From contig JADJVK010000022.1 in the NCBI GenBank assembly GCA_016710625.1, forward strand, positions 1-64,000: a stretch of 64,000 bases of DNA, written 5' to 3'. The notes under the pieces are model-generated. The model was not told the DNA's origin and did not search any database. It saw only the letters and a program-made list of their open reading frames with translations. This document shows, piece by piece, positions 8,077 through 17,919 of this stretch (the first letter of the stretch is position 1; each line of letters starts with the position of its first letter). Both the position numbers and the translations under genes were made by a program. The DNA comes from Saprospiraceae bacterium. Its GTDB lineage: Bacteria > Bacteroidota > Bacteroidia > Chitinophagales > Saprospiraceae.

Positions 8077-9170
8077 TTATATTTTACTTATATGTTCAAC
8101 AATTTCTTTTGTGGCATTTGGTTTTGCCAGTTTTAGTATTTCTTGTTTCAGTGAATTTCTTTCTGGTTCGTTATCAATTAATTTAATTGCAGTTTCTAAT
8201 AAAGTATTTTTTGCCAAATCATCTTTCACTAAAATGGCAGCCTGAACCTTACTTAAGCTTTCCGCATTTTTTGTTTGATGGTCTTCCGCAACATGTGGGG
8301 ATGGCACTAAAATAGTTGGCAAACCAGCAACACAAACCTCTGAAATCGTCAATGCTCCAGCTCTAGCTACCACGACATCTGCAACTGCATAAGCAAAATC
8401 CATTTTTTGCAAAAATTCAAATAAATGGACATTCGGCAATTTGGCTGTTTCGCAATTGGAAAATTTTTCTTTGTATAATTTTCCCACTTGCCATAAAATT
8501 TGAATATCTGACCTACTTTTAATCAATTCAAAGCTATTTTCCATAGCTTCATTCATAGTTTTTGCACCAAGGCTTCCACCCATGACCACTATGGTTTTCA
8601 GATTTGGATTTAATTGATAATAAGAATAACCTTCCAATCTTTTGCTTCCTAAATTAATCAAATCTTGACGAACTGGGTTGCCAGTTAAAACTAATTTATT
8701 TGCAGGGAAAAATTGACCCATACTATCATAAGCTACAAAAATTTGTTTTGCCTTTTGACTCAATAGTTTATTCGTCACTCCTGCATAAGAATTTTGTTCT
8801 TGGATAAAAGTCGGAATATTCAGCAGATTAGCTACTTTTAATAGCGGTCCACTTGCATACCCTCCTACTCCGATAACAGCTGTTGGTTTAAAAGATTTTA
8901 AAACTTTATATGCTTTATATAAACTATTGACTAATTTAAATGGCAAAGAAATATTTTTAATTATAGAACCTCTTTGGAAGCCCGCTATAGGTAATCCAAC
9001 AATTTTATAACCATTTTGAGGTACTTTTTCCATTTCCATTCTCCCTTCTGCACCTACAAATAATATGTCGCAATCTGGATTGAATGTTTTAATTCATTTG
9101 CAATAGCAATGGCTGGGAAAATATGCCCACCAGTTCCACCACCACTTATTATATATTTCTTTTGTGCCAT
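8077..9170 (-). CDS. murG: MurG glycosyltransferase, frameshifted near the N-terminus
   Basis: Adds GlcNAc to lipid I to make lipid II on the inner face of the membrane. The long frame (9039 to 8077) lacks the N-terminus. The missing part is present upstream in another frame from an ATG at 9168-9170: MAQKKYIISGGGTGGHIFPA, the G-rich donor/membrane loop of MurG, to NELK. Coding then shifts at about 9081-9095 to NPDCDILFVGAEGRMEME. Adding one A to the AAAA run restores a single frame of about 364 residues, the family length. The C-terminal domain is normal (GGSLGAKTMNEA, HVAEDHQTKNAE). The gene is essential, so the indel is most likely a sequence error. The start is 2 bases from the ftsW stop. 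Confidence 0.93.
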
Positions 9171-9172
9171 AT

Positions 9173-10339
9173 TTAATCCGCTAAAGATTGTTTATTCGAA
9201 TTCTTCTCCTCATGTTTGTTCTCAATATATTTCGAAACACTCAAAATAATTCCAAATGAGACACAACTGAAAATAAGTGAAGTTCCTCCCATACTAATCA
9301 TAGGTAATGCCAAACCTGTAACTGGCACCAAATCCACAGAAACAGCCATATTCGCCAAAGCCTGAATTACCAAAATTATGGACAAACCTACAGCTAATAA
9401 TGCTCCAAAAGCCTTTGGACTTCTAGTGACCAACCGAACAGAACGAACAAAAAGCCAGATATACAAAATCATAATAAATAAGGCGCCAATAATTCCAAAT
9501 TCCTCCATGATCATCGCATAAATGTAATCAGCATATGGCGAAGGCAAATGGTTTCTTTGCATACCATTCCCTGGTCCTAAACCAAACCAGCCACCTTTTG
9601 CAATGGCAATTTTTGCTTGCTTGATTTGATAGCCTCCATCAGAATTCATTATAAACTCTCTAATTCTGGATATCCACGTTTCTGCCCTACCGTAGCCACT
9701 GACATAACTTACAAATAATATGACTGCAAATAAAATTATTCCAAATCCCAATAAATAACCAATGTATTTTAATTGAACTCTACCAATGTACATCATGATG
9801 ATACATGTGGTGAAAAGCACTAATGCAGTAGATAAATTTGCTACAGCAATCAGACCACAAACAATAAGTATTGGTGTCAAAATGGGAAGAAATGCAGTTT
9901 TGAAATCTTTGATTTGCTCTTGTCTTGAAGCTGTTTCTCTTGCTACATATATTATCAGTGCTAATTTTGCAAAATCAGAAGATTGGAAGGTAATTCCAAC
10001 AAATGGGATGGTTATCCATCTTCTTGCAGAGTTAATATCCGTACCAAAAAGGAGCGTAAAAAACAATAAACCAATGGCAGTAACTAAAAGCATGGGTGCC
10101 CATTTGGAGTACTTCATATAGTGCAATAGATAGCATAAGTAAGCTAAAAAAATGCCTGTACCTAATGTAAGTATTTGTTTTATAAGATAATACGTTGTAT
10201 TTCCTTCTTTCATTTTGTAGGCAATAGTGCCTGTGGAACTATAAACAGATAAGATGGAACAAATAGCTAAGAAAGCAACTATCATCCAAATTACTCTATC
10301 ACCTTTTAGTTCTACATTTATTCTATTAGAAATTGACAT
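9173..10339 (-). CDS. ftsW: Septal peptidoglycan polymerase FtsW (SEDS family)
   Basis: Multi-pass SEDS glycosyltransferase that polymerises lipid II at the septum together with FtsI. About ten hydrophobic helices are visible across 388 residues. Family motifs include the region WITIPFVGITFQSSDFAKLA after the third helix, GGWFGLGPGNGMQRNHLPSPYADYIY in part (about 252-275), and the C-terminal PMISMGGTSL. It lies between murD and murG with gaps of 1-2 bases. RodA is the main alternative, but dcw placement next to murG makes FtsW the better call. Confidence 0.95.
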   Translation of the reverse strand: MSISNRINVELKGDRVIWMIVAFLAICSILSVYSSTGTIAYKMKEGNTTYYLIKQILTLGTGIFLAYLCYLLHYMKYSKWAPMLLVTAIGLLFFTLLFGTDINSARRWITIPFVGITFQSSDFAKLALIIYVARETASRQEQIKDFKTAFLPILTPILIVCGLIAVANLSTALVLFTTCIIMMYIGRVQLKYIGYLLGFGIILFAVILFVSYVSGYGRAETWISRIREFIMNSDGGYQIKQAKIAIAKGGWFGLGPGNGMQRNHLPSPYADYIYAMIMEEFGIIGALFIMILYIWLFVRSVRLVTRSPKAFGALLAVGLSIILVIQALANMAVSVDLVPVTGLALPMISMGGTSLIFSCVSFGIILSVSKYIENKHEEKNSNKQSLAD

Positions 10340-10340
10340 T

Positions 10341-11669
10341 TTAATTACTTTTTGTAAGTGTTAAAATTTTTGTTCTAAACTGATCGCCTCTATCTTCATA
10401 ATTATTGAATAAATCGAAACTAGCACAAGCAGGAGAAAGCAACACTACATCTCCACTTTTTGCTAATTTAATCGATTCATTAATTGCTTCATCAAGTGAA
10501 TTGGTTGAAATAGTGTGTATTCCTTTTTCAGGAAAATAGTTTAAAATGGGGCTATTATCAGTTCCCATTGCTACTATTGCTTTCACTTTTGATTGTACAA
10601 AATCCAATATTTCATTATAATCATTTCCTTTATCTACACCGCCTAAAATCAAAATTGTAGGTTTTGTCATGGATTGCAAGGCATAATAAACTGAGTCAAC
10701 ATTCGTAGCTTTGCTATCATTCACAAATTCAATTCCATTATATATAGCCACCTTTTCTAATCGATGTGGTGCATTAACAAAGGAGTTTAAAGCCTCTTGA
10801 ATTTGTTTTTCAGTAACTAATCCTGTTTTATATGCAGCTAAAGCAGCACAATATGCATTGAAATAGTTATGAATACCTCTCAAAGAAGAATTTGACATAT
10901 CAAATTCAAAATTACTATTGGGTAAAATAAATTTACCATCCATAAAGTCATTTTGGTCAACTCCAATTGCATACTTTTTCAAACTATCATGTCGGTTCAA
11001 ATAATCTACAGTTGCTTCATTATGAGTATTATATAAAAAACATTGTCCTTCTTTCAAGTTTTTAGTAATCAAAAATTTTGATTGAATATAATTTTCAATT
11101 TTATATTCATATCTATCTAAATGGTCTTTTGTAATATTTAAAATCATTGCGATATCAGGGGAAAAAGTCTCGATTGAATCCAATTGAAAACTACTTAGTT
11201 CTAAAACAGTCCAATCAAAATCAAGCCCTTCTGCAATAATTCTAGCATAGCTTTTTCCAACATTTCCTCCCATTGCAGCTTTTACTCCACTTTGTTGAAG
11301 GATATGATGCATCAATAAAGTAGTGGTGGTCTTACCATTACTACCAGTAATGCCAATTATTTTTGATTTTGAATATAAATATGCAAATTCAATTTCGCCA
11401 ATTATCTTCAGCTGCTTTTCCTTAGCTTTTTTAATGATTGGTGCTTTATCAGGTATTCCAGGGCTTTTGACAATAATGTCAGCATCTAATATTAATTCTT
11501 CAGTGTGCTTATTCTCTTCAAATAAGATTGCTAATTTGTTCAACTCTTCTTTGTATTGCTGTTTGATAGCTCCAAAATCAGAGACAAATACTTGGTAATC
11601 TTTTTCTTTTGCAAGTATAGCTGTCCCTACTCCACTTTCTCCACCCCCTAAAACGACCAATTTCTTCAT
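10341..11669 (-). CDS. murD: UDP-N-acetylmuramoylalanine--D-glutamate ligase MurD
   Basis: Cytoplasmic ligase adding D-glutamate to UDP-MurNAc-L-Ala. The N-terminal domain starts VVLGGGESGVGTAILA, the ATP loop is GITGSNGKTTTTLL near residue 107, the central domain has NITKDHLDRYEY, and the C-terminal domain NDSKATNVDSVYYAL and LSPACASFDLFNNYEDRG. At 442 residues it is full length and intact. It sits between mraY and ftsW with 1-base gaps and is clearly part of one transcript. Confidence 0.97.
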   Translation of the reverse strand: MKKLVVLGGGESGVGTAILAKEKDYQVFVSDFGAIKQQYKEELNKLAILFEENKHTEELILDADIIVKSPGIPDKAPIIKKAKEKQLKIIGEIEFAYLYSKSKIIGITGSNGKTTTTLLMHHILQQSGVKAAMGGNVGKSYARIIAEGLDFDWTVLELSSFQLDSIETFSPDIAMILNITKDHLDRYEYKIENYIQSKFLITKNLKEGQCFLYNTHNEATVDYLNRHDSLKKYAIGVDQNDFMDGKFILPNSNFEFDMSNSSLRGIHNYFNAYCAALAAYKTGLVTEKQIQEALNSFVNAPHRLEKVAIYNGIEFVNDSKATNVDSVYYALQSMTKPTILILGGVDKGNDYNEILDFVQSKVKAIVAMGTDNSPILNYFPEKGIHTISTNSLDEAINESIKLAKSGDVVLLSPACASFDLFNNYEDRGDQFRTKILTLTKSN

Positions 11670-11670
11670 A

Positions 11671-12912
11671 TTATCTAACTTTTAAGGTGATTAAGGTAAT
11701 AACAGCTAGCAAAATACTTACAATCCAAAATCTTGTTACTAAACGAGCTTCTGGAATGCCTTTCTTTTGAAAATGGTGGTGTAATGGAGACATTAGAAAG
11801 ATTCTTCTGCCTTCTCCATACTTTCTTTTGGTATATTTGAAATAAGCTACTTGAATAATTACTGATAAACTTTCTGCTAAAAACACCCCACATAAAATCG
11901 GAATTAACAATTCCTTTCTAATCAAAATAGCTAATGCAGCTATGATTCCACCAATTGTCAAACTACCAGTATCTCCCATAAATATTTTGGCAGGATAGGA
12001 ATTGTACCACAAAAAACCAATACAACTTCCTGTGAAACAGGCACAAAATATTACCAACTCACTGGTATTTGGGATATAAAGTAAATTCAAATAATCTGAA
12101 AACAAGGTATTACCAGAAACATATGCCAATATTCCTAAAGTTGCTCCAATAATTGCAGAAATTCCTGTAGCTAATCCATCAATACCATCCGTCAGATTTG
12201 CTGCATTAGAAACAGCAGTTACGACGAAAATAACCAAAAGCACAAAGAAAATATACAAAAGCTTTTCGGAGCCTCCCACCCACTTTTGATAATTCAATTC
12301 ATTGCCTTTCATGAAAGGCACATTGGTTAAAGGAGCTTTTACATACACCATTTCTTTCTTATTTCCTTTCCAATCAGAAGCAGTAACTTGTTTGATGATA
12401 TTAAAATTATTTTGTGCAGCTACTTCTGGACTCACTCTCACCACTATTTCATTACTATACAGCATGGTCAATCCAACAATTAAACCCAAGCCAATTTGTC
12501 CTAGTATTTTGAATTTACCTTGTAAACCTTCTTTATTTTTTTTAAAAACTTTAATATAATCATCTGTAAATCCAATAATTCCCATCCATGTGGTTGCTAA
12601 CAACATGATAATGATGTAGATATTATTTAAATTACAAAATAATAAACATGGAACAATAATCGAAAGGATAATGATGACACCGCCCATCGTTGGAGTGCCC
12701 TCTTTTTCTTTTTGACCCGTTAAGCCTAAATCTCTTACCGTCTCGCCAATTTGCAATCTTCTAAGAAATGCAATAATTTTTCTACCAATAATCAATGAAA
12801 TGATTAAAGATAAAATAACTGCAGCTCCAGCCCTAAAAGTTACATATTTGAATAGCCCAGATCCAGGGAAGTGGAAATGCTGATTCAAATATTCAAATAA
12901 GTGATATAACAT
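11671..12912 (-). CDS. mraY: Phospho-N-acetylmuramoyl-pentapeptide-transferase MraY
   Basis: Integral membrane enzyme that transfers phospho-MurNAc-pentapeptide from UDP to undecaprenyl phosphate, forming lipid I. About ten membrane helices. Active-site motifs: FTDDYIKV near residue 115, NLTDGIDGLA near 240, and the C-terminal MSPLHHHFQKKG. At 413 residues it is longer than the ~360 of E. coli because of an insert after helix 4 (about 165-215), as is common in Bacteroidota. It ends 1 base before murD. Upstream, 185 bases separate it from murE, the only large gap inside the cluster, and this gap holds three TGGRN repeats at 12970-12996. Confidence 0.97.
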   Translation of the reverse strand: MLYHLFEYLNQHFHFPGSGLFKYVTFRAGAAVILSLIISLIIGRKIIAFLRRLQIGETVRDLGLTGQKEKEGTPTMGGVIIILSIIVPCLLFCNLNNIYIIIMLLATTWMGIIGFTDDYIKVFKKNKEGLQGKFKILGQIGLGLIVGLTMLYSNEIVVRVSPEVAAQNNFNIIKQVTASDWKGNKKEMVYVKAPLTNVPFMKGNELNYQKWVGGSEKLLYIFFVLLVIFVVTAVSNAANLTDGIDGLATGISAIIGATLGILAYVSGNTLFSDYLNLLYIPNTSELVIFCACFTGSCIGFLWYNSYPAKIFMGDTGSLTIGGIIAALAILIRKELLIPILCGVFLAESLSVIIQVAYFKYTKRKYGEGRRIFLMSPLHHHFQKKGIPEARLVTRFWIVSILLAVITLITLKVR

Positions 12913-13097
12913 AAGTATAAAATTATGATTGATCCAAAATGTAGTAAATTTTGCTTAAAAATGTTTTAGTGGAAAAACAGTGGGGAAATTTTGGGTATAT
13001 AGATAACTTTTTAACTATTACAAATTCCCCCCTGTAACCACTTGTATCAATCATTATGAAGAGATTCGTTAATCTCCGATCATTTTTTTAAATTTTG

Positions 13098-14558
13098 TCA
13101 TTGCATGTCTAATGCGGTTATCAATTCAATTTTATCATCAAAAGGGTGTTTTTCCCCATTTATTTCTTGATATTTTTCATGCCCTTTTCCAGCTACCAAA
13201 ATGATATCCGATTTCCGAGCAAGTTTAACAGCAGTTCTAATGGCTTGTTTCCTATCAGAAATGGTTAAAACCTTATTTTTCATGGTAATAGGTACACCTA
13301 ATTCCATATCTTTTAATATCATATCTGGATCTTCAGATCTCGGATTATCAGAAGTTAAAATAACTGTATGGCTATATTCGCAAGCTATATTTGCCATTTT
13401 TGGTCTTTTGAGCTTATCTCTATCTCCTCCACAACCGATAACAGTAATAATATTTTGATGTTCTGCTCTCAATTCTCTAATTGTCTCCAAAACCTTTTCT
13501 AAGGCATCTGGTGTATGTGCATAATCAATTATTGCTGTTATATCCTGATTTGCATTGTGGAAATGGTCGAATCTCCCTTCTGCACTTTTCAGTTGGCTGA
13601 GTTTTGTCAAAACCTCCATCTCATCTTGCTGCAATAACATAGCACAACCATAAGCAGCCATAATATTATAAGCATTAAAATCACCAATCAATTTGCAAAA
13701 AACTTCATGTTGGTTAATCAGCATATGTAAGCCAGTCAGATTATTCTCCAGAATTTTTCCTTTGAAATCTGCCATGCTATGCAAACTATAGGTTTTTCTG
13801 CTTGCCAAAGTATTTTGAAGCATTACCAAACCCTTTTTGTCATCAATATTTGTCAATGCAAAAGCATTTGGACTCAATTGGTCAAAAAGCATTTTTTTTG
13901 CATCAATATAATTATTGAAATTCACATGGTAATCCATGTGGTCATGAGTAATATTTGAAAATAATGCCCCAGTAAAATCTAATCCAGCAACTCTATATTG
14001 ATGTATTGCATGGGAACTAGCTTCCATAAAAGCAAAAGTGCACCCTTTATCCACCATCATTGCCAATAATTTACTTATTGAAATTGCATCTGGTGTCGTA
14101 TGAGTTGAGGGTATTATTTCTCCTGCTATTCGATTTTCAACTGTAGATAACAAACCACATTTATAACCTAATTGGGTGAATAAATCATACAATAAAGTAG
14201 TGGTAGTAGTTTTTCCATTAGTCCCAGTTATTGCAACCAATTTCAATTTAGTTGATGGTTGGTCATAAAAGTAATGAGCTACAACTCCTAAAGCAATTGC
14301 TGAATTTTCAACTTCAATATAAGTTACAGAGGTTAAGACATTTTCAGGAATTTTCTCACAAATTATTACTCTTGCCCCCTGTTCTTCTGCATTTTTAATA
14401 AAAAGGTGGCCATCCACATGAGCACCTCTCACTGCAACAAACAAATCTCCTTTTTGAACTTTTCTTGAGTCAAATTCGATTCGATCAATATGTAATTGAG
14501 TAGTACCTTCTACTCTTTTTACTTTTACAGATTGTATTAAATGCTCTAAATGTTTCAT
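13098..14558 (-). CDS. murE: UDP-MurNAc-tripeptide ligase MurE
   Basis: Adds the third peptide residue to UDP-MurNAc-L-Ala-D-Glu. ATP loop AITGTNGKTTTTTLL near residue 110; central-domain THDHMDYH; C-terminal domain with DYAHTPDALEKVL and SDNPRSEDP. The DNPR motif is that of meso-diaminopimelate-adding MurE, so the peptidoglycan is probably DAP-type. 486 residues, intact. Its start is 3 bases after the ftsI stop, and a 185-base gap follows before mraY. Confidence 0.96.
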   Translation of the reverse strand: MKHLEHLIQSVKVKRVEGTTQLHIDRIEFDSRKVQKGDLFVAVRGAHVDGHLFIKNAEEQGARVIICEKIPENVLTSVTYIEVENSAIALGVVAHYFYDQPSTKLKLVAITGTNGKTTTTTLLYDLFTQLGYKCGLLSTVENRIAGEIIPSTHTTPDAISISKLLAMMVDKGCTFAFMEASSHAIHQYRVAGLDFTGALFSNITHDHMDYHVNFNNYIDAKKMLFDQLSPNAFALTNIDDKKGLVMLQNTLASRKTYSLHSMADFKGKILENNLTGLHMLINQHEVFCKLIGDFNAYNIMAAYGCAMLLQQDEMEVLTKLSQLKSAEGRFDHFHNANQDITAIIDYAHTPDALEKVLETIRELRAEHQNIITVIGCGGDRDKLKRPKMANIACEYSHTVILTSDNPRSEDPDMILKDMELGVPITMKNKVLTISDRKQAIRTAVKLARKSDIILVAGKGHEKYQEINGEKHPFDDKIELITALDMQ

Positions 14559-14561
14559 TTT

Positions 14562-16682
14562 CTAATTTAAGTGTAATGTTACATACTGTCCTTTTGCAAT
14601 TGTCCCTGCAGGTACAGATTGTTCGGTTACTTTTCCGATACCTCTAATTTCGACTTTCATTCCTTTGTTTTCTAATAGGAACAGGGCATCTTTAAGCCCC
14701 ATTCCTATTACATTTGGAACCTTATTTTTCGTGATTTCTCTAGACACTAATTTTATTGAATCTTTCTGAGCGACTATTGCTCCGTAATCCTCTATTTTAT
14801 TAGTCTGATATTTATAGTTAATTTTATCTAATACAGTTTTTAATTCTTCCCCTTTACCTGCACTTAATGAAGGTAATGCAGCTAACTCCATTTTTTTAGG
14901 GGTGTTTTTTGTAATATAAGTTTGCAATCCTGCAATGGAAGCATAACAATTATCTGCTATTTTTCGAAATGCACTTCCTGCAACAGTTGAGCCATAAAAG
15001 CTTCCTCTTTTGGGATCAACCACAACCACAATACAAGAATATTTTGGGTTTTCCGCAGGAAAATAACCAACAAATGAAGCTTGATGACCTCCAATTTCAC
15101 TACTAGTTTCACTCCGCTTATAATCCAATTGTGCAGTTCCCGTTTTACCAGCATAATTATACAAAGGAGATTTATATTCCTTCATCGTTCCACTTTCAAC
15201 AACGCCTTCTAATAGCTCTTTCATTGCGTTGATAGTTTTTGTGGAAGCAATTTTCTTTTTTAATATGATTGGGTTAAAAACTTTTATCGTTTTATCAAAT
15301 TTTTGAATTTCAGAAATCAAATAAGGCTTCATCAATTGACCATTATTTGCAATTGCATTATAAAAATTCAATATTTGCAAAGGAGTTATTTTCACTTCAT
15401 ACCCGATTGACATCCAAGGTAATGATGTGCAACTCCATCCTTGTTCTTGATTAAAAGCATCTTTAATAAGTGGTGCCGCTTCCCCATCCAATTCTATACC
15501 TGTTGGTAAATGCAAATTAAAATCTCTAAGATGACGAATGAATTTTTCAGCATTGTTTCTTTCACCAAAAACAGAAGTGACCAATTTGGAAATACCCACA
15601 TTTGACGATTCCTCAAAGGCTTCTTTTACAGTAACTTTGCCAAGTTTGTGCTTTTCAGCATCCACTAATTCCACATTACAGTATTTCGTTGACCCTTGTT
15701 GCAAATGGACAGTATCTTTCAAAGAAATCAGTCCATCTTCGAGCATTGCCATCATCGATGCTGCTTTGAAAGTAGAACCAGGCTCTGAGCTCATACCAAT
15801 GGCATAATTATAGTTTTCAACCCACTCCCCATTTTCTTTTCCTAAATTAACCATTGCTTTTATAGCACCAGTCTTCACATCCATAATGATGGCACAACCA
15901 TGTTTCCCATCATAAGTCTCTAAAGACTCCTGCAAAGCATTGTGTGCAATTTCTTGCATATTAATATTTAAGGTAGTTTTGATATCATCTCCACTTTTGG
16001 GCTCAACACTAGTCATATCATTTACTGGAATCCAAGCATCATTTGACACTTTTTGCATGAGTTGTTTTCCAGCATGCCCCTCCAAAATACTATTATAATA
16101 ACCTTCCAAACCAATTGGCTGAGTTCCTTCTCGAATATACCCTATTGTTCTTCTTGCTAATAGATTAAAAGGTCTTTCTCGAATATTTTTTCTTTCTACA
16201 ATTAATCCTCCCTTGTTTTTTCCTAACCTGAAAATTGGGAAATTTTTGATTAGCTCCAAATCCTCATAAGTAGCAGATTTTCTGATCATTACATATCTAT
16301 CAGCAGCTTTTCTTTTGGTGACTAAAAAGTTTTTGTAGCCACTAAAATCCATTTCAGCACCTTTCATTCTAGATAGGCAATAAGCTAGAGAATCCACTCC
16401 GTTTTTGAATATCAAATCGGTCAATCCAGTCGAATTCATATCCATTCTTACATCAAAATTAGGTAATGATGTGGCTAGAATACCGCCATCATCAGCTAAA
16501 ATGCTGCCTCTCTGTGCTTCCACATTCACCATTCTCACATAAAGGCTATCTCCCATTGATCGCCATTTATTTCCTTCAACTTTTGAAATATAAATTGCTT
16601 TACTAAAAATGATGATACCCAATGCTATTACGATGAATAACACTAGATAAACTCTTGCCAGTACTTCATTTTTAATATTCAT
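14562..16682 (-). CDS. ftsI: Septal transpeptidase FtsI (class B PBP) with PASTA domain
   Basis: Class B penicillin-binding protein that cross-links septal peptidoglycan in partnership with FtsW. Short cytoplasmic N-terminus, one membrane helix (about 10-30), pedestal domain with EAQRGSILADDGGILATS, then the transpeptidase domain: SxxK as STFK near residue 303, SSN near 360, KTGTAQ near 517. The last ~65 residues (VPNVIGMGLKDALFLLENKG) form one PASTA domain. 706 residues, intact. It lies between the FtsL-like gene (10-base gap) and murE (3-base gap). Sometimes named pbp2/spoVD because of the PASTA tail; the dcw position supports FtsI. Confidence 0.95.
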   Translation of the reverse strand: MNIKNEVLARVYLVLFIVIALGIIIFSKAIYISKVEGNKWRSMGDSLYVRMVNVEAQRGSILADDGGILATSLPNFDVRMDMNSTGLTDLIFKNGVDSLAYCLSRMKGAEMDFSGYKNFLVTKRKAADRYVMIRKSATYEDLELIKNFPIFRLGKNKGGLIVERKNIRERPFNLLARRTIGYIREGTQPIGLEGYYNSILEGHAGKQLMQKVSNDAWIPVNDMTSVEPKSGDDIKTTLNINMQEIAHNALQESLETYDGKHGCAIIMDVKTGAIKAMVNLGKENGEWVENYNYAIGMSSEPGSTFKAASMMAMLEDGLISLKDTVHLQQGSTKYCNVELVDAEKHKLGKVTVKEAFEESSNVGISKLVTSVFGERNNAEKFIRHLRDFNLHLPTGIELDGEAAPLIKDAFNQEQGWSCTSLPWMSIGYEVKITPLQILNFYNAIANNGQLMKPYLISEIQKFDKTIKVFNPIILKKKIASTKTINAMKELLEGVVESGTMKEYKSPLYNYAGKTGTAQLDYKRSETSSEIGGHQASFVGYFPAENPKYSCIVVVVDPKRGSFYGSTVAGSAFRKIADNCYASIAGLQTYITKNTPKKMELAALPSLSAGKGEELKTVLDKINYKYQTNKIEDYGAIVAQKDSIKLVSREITKNKVPNVIGMGLKDALFLLENKGMKVEIRGIGKVTEQSVPAGTIAKGQYVTLHLN

Positions 16683-16692
16683 AATACCTATT

Positions 16693-17007
16693 TTATTTCT
16701 CTACCACTTTTAATGGCGGATTATTTGTCATTTTAATATTATGTGGAGCAACATCTTTTTCGATCTCAGTCAATCGACTATTCACCATTAAATCTGCTTT
16801 CACTCCTATAGATTTCGATCTAATATCTTTGATATCTCGTTCCATTGCCTGAATTTGTCTAACTTTTTTCTCGGCATGGTGGGCATTTGCGATATAAACT
16901 ATGCCGATAACAGTTAAAAAAAACAAGTAAGACAAATTGCCCAAAACCAGTTCAGCACTTTTATTTCCAATTTTAAAATAGGATAATACTTCTCTTACTC
17001 TTGACAT
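16693..17007 (-). CDS. FtsL-like divisome protein
   Basis: A 104-residue bitopic protein in the ftsL slot between rsmH and ftsI. A basic N-terminal stretch (MSRVREVLSYFKIGNK) precedes one membrane helix (about 25-43, LSYLFFLTVIGIVYIAN), followed by a coiled-coil-like periplasmic segment (EKKVRQIQAMERDIKDIRSK). This matches the FtsL-like family of Bacteroidota dcw clusters, thought to work with FtsQ and a FtsB-like partner to activate FtsW-FtsI. Sequence similarity to E. coli FtsL is negligible, so the call rests on topology and position. Confidence 0.85.
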   Translation of the reverse strand: MSRVREVLSYFKIGNKSAELVLGNLSYLFFLTVIGIVYIANAHHAEKKVRQIQAMERDIKDIRSKSIGVKADLMVNSRLTEIEKDVAPHNIKMTNNPPLKVVEK

Positions 17008-17013
17008 ATAATT

Positions 17014-17907
17014 CTATATTTTTTGACAAACTCTTAATTTAGCACTTCTTGACCTTGGGTTCGATTTCACTTCTTCTGGCGACGCTTCTTGAGATTTTTT
17101 CAATATCAATTCAAATGGTCTATTGATATTTCCATAAAAATCAGTTTCTAAAGCACCTTCAAAATTTCCAGCTTTCATAAAATTCTTTACCAATCTATCT
17201 TCTAAAGAATGATAAGACATTACTACTAGCCTTCCCTCTTCATTTAAAACCTCTTTTGTTGCCATCAAAAAGGATTTCAGCACACTTAATTCATCATTCA
17301 CTTCCATTCTGATTGCCTGAAAAACTTGAGACATATATTTAAACTTATCGCCCATTATTACAGGATCAATCATTCTTAGAAAATCCTGTATTGTACTTAC
17401 TTTCGATACTTTTCGCTCTTTAACTATATGATTAACAAGGGTTTTTGAATTTCTCACTTCTCCATATTCACTGAACACCTTTAAAAGTTTTTCATCTGAG
17501 TAAGTGTTTACAACTTTTGCTGCATCCAATGAAGCTTGCTGGTTCATTCTCATATCTAAAGGTGCATCGAAACGATACGAAAACCCCCTACTTGCTTCAT
17601 CCAACTGAAAGGAAGATACGCCCAAATCAGCCAAAATTCCATCCACTTTTCTAATTCCGTTCAATCTCAAAAAAGAAGCGATATCACTAAAATTTGCTTG
17701 AATCATTAAAAACCTTGGATCTTTTAGTGCATTTTTCACCGCATCATCATCCTGATCAAAACCAACCAATTTTCCTTTCTTACCTAGTTTTTCTAAAATC
17801 AAACGACTATGCCCTCCTCCACCAAACGTCACATCAACATAAACTCCTGACTCTTTAATATTTAGAAAATCAATACATTCTTGTAACATTACTGGCTTAT
17901 GATACAT
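17014..17907 (-). CDS. rsmH: 16S rRNA (cytosine1402-N4)-methyltransferase RsmH
   Basis: SAM-dependent enzyme methylating N4 of C1402 in the 16S rRNA decoding site; formerly MraW. N-terminal YHKPVMLQECIDFL and DVTFGGGGHS (SAM-binding loop near residue 25-34), DLGVSSFQLDEASRGFSYR near 95, and the C-terminal SYHSLEDRLVKNF. 297 residues, normal length. It lies between mraZ (12-base gap) and the FtsL-like gene (6-base gap). Confidence 0.97.
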   Translation of the reverse strand: MYHKPVMLQECIDFLNIKESGVYVDVTFGGGGHSRLILEKLGKKGKLVGFDQDDDAVKNALKDPRFLMIQANFSDIASFLRLNGIRKVDGILADLGVSSFQLDEASRGFSYRFDAPLDMRMNQQASLDAAKVVNTYSDEKLLKVFSEYGEVRNSKTLVNHIVKERKVSKVSTIQDFLRMIDPVIMGDKFKYMSQVFQAIRMEVNDELSVLKSFLMATKEVLNEEGRLVVMSYHSLEDRLVKNFMKAGNFEGALETDFYGNINRPFELILKKSQEASPEEVKSNPRSRSAKLRVCQKI

Positions 17908-17919
17908 AGTTTTTGCTTT

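Noticed and set aside
9075..9100. Programmed frameshifting in murG
   Set aside because: The A-run has only four bases and no slippery heptamer or downstream structure is visible; sequence error is simpler.
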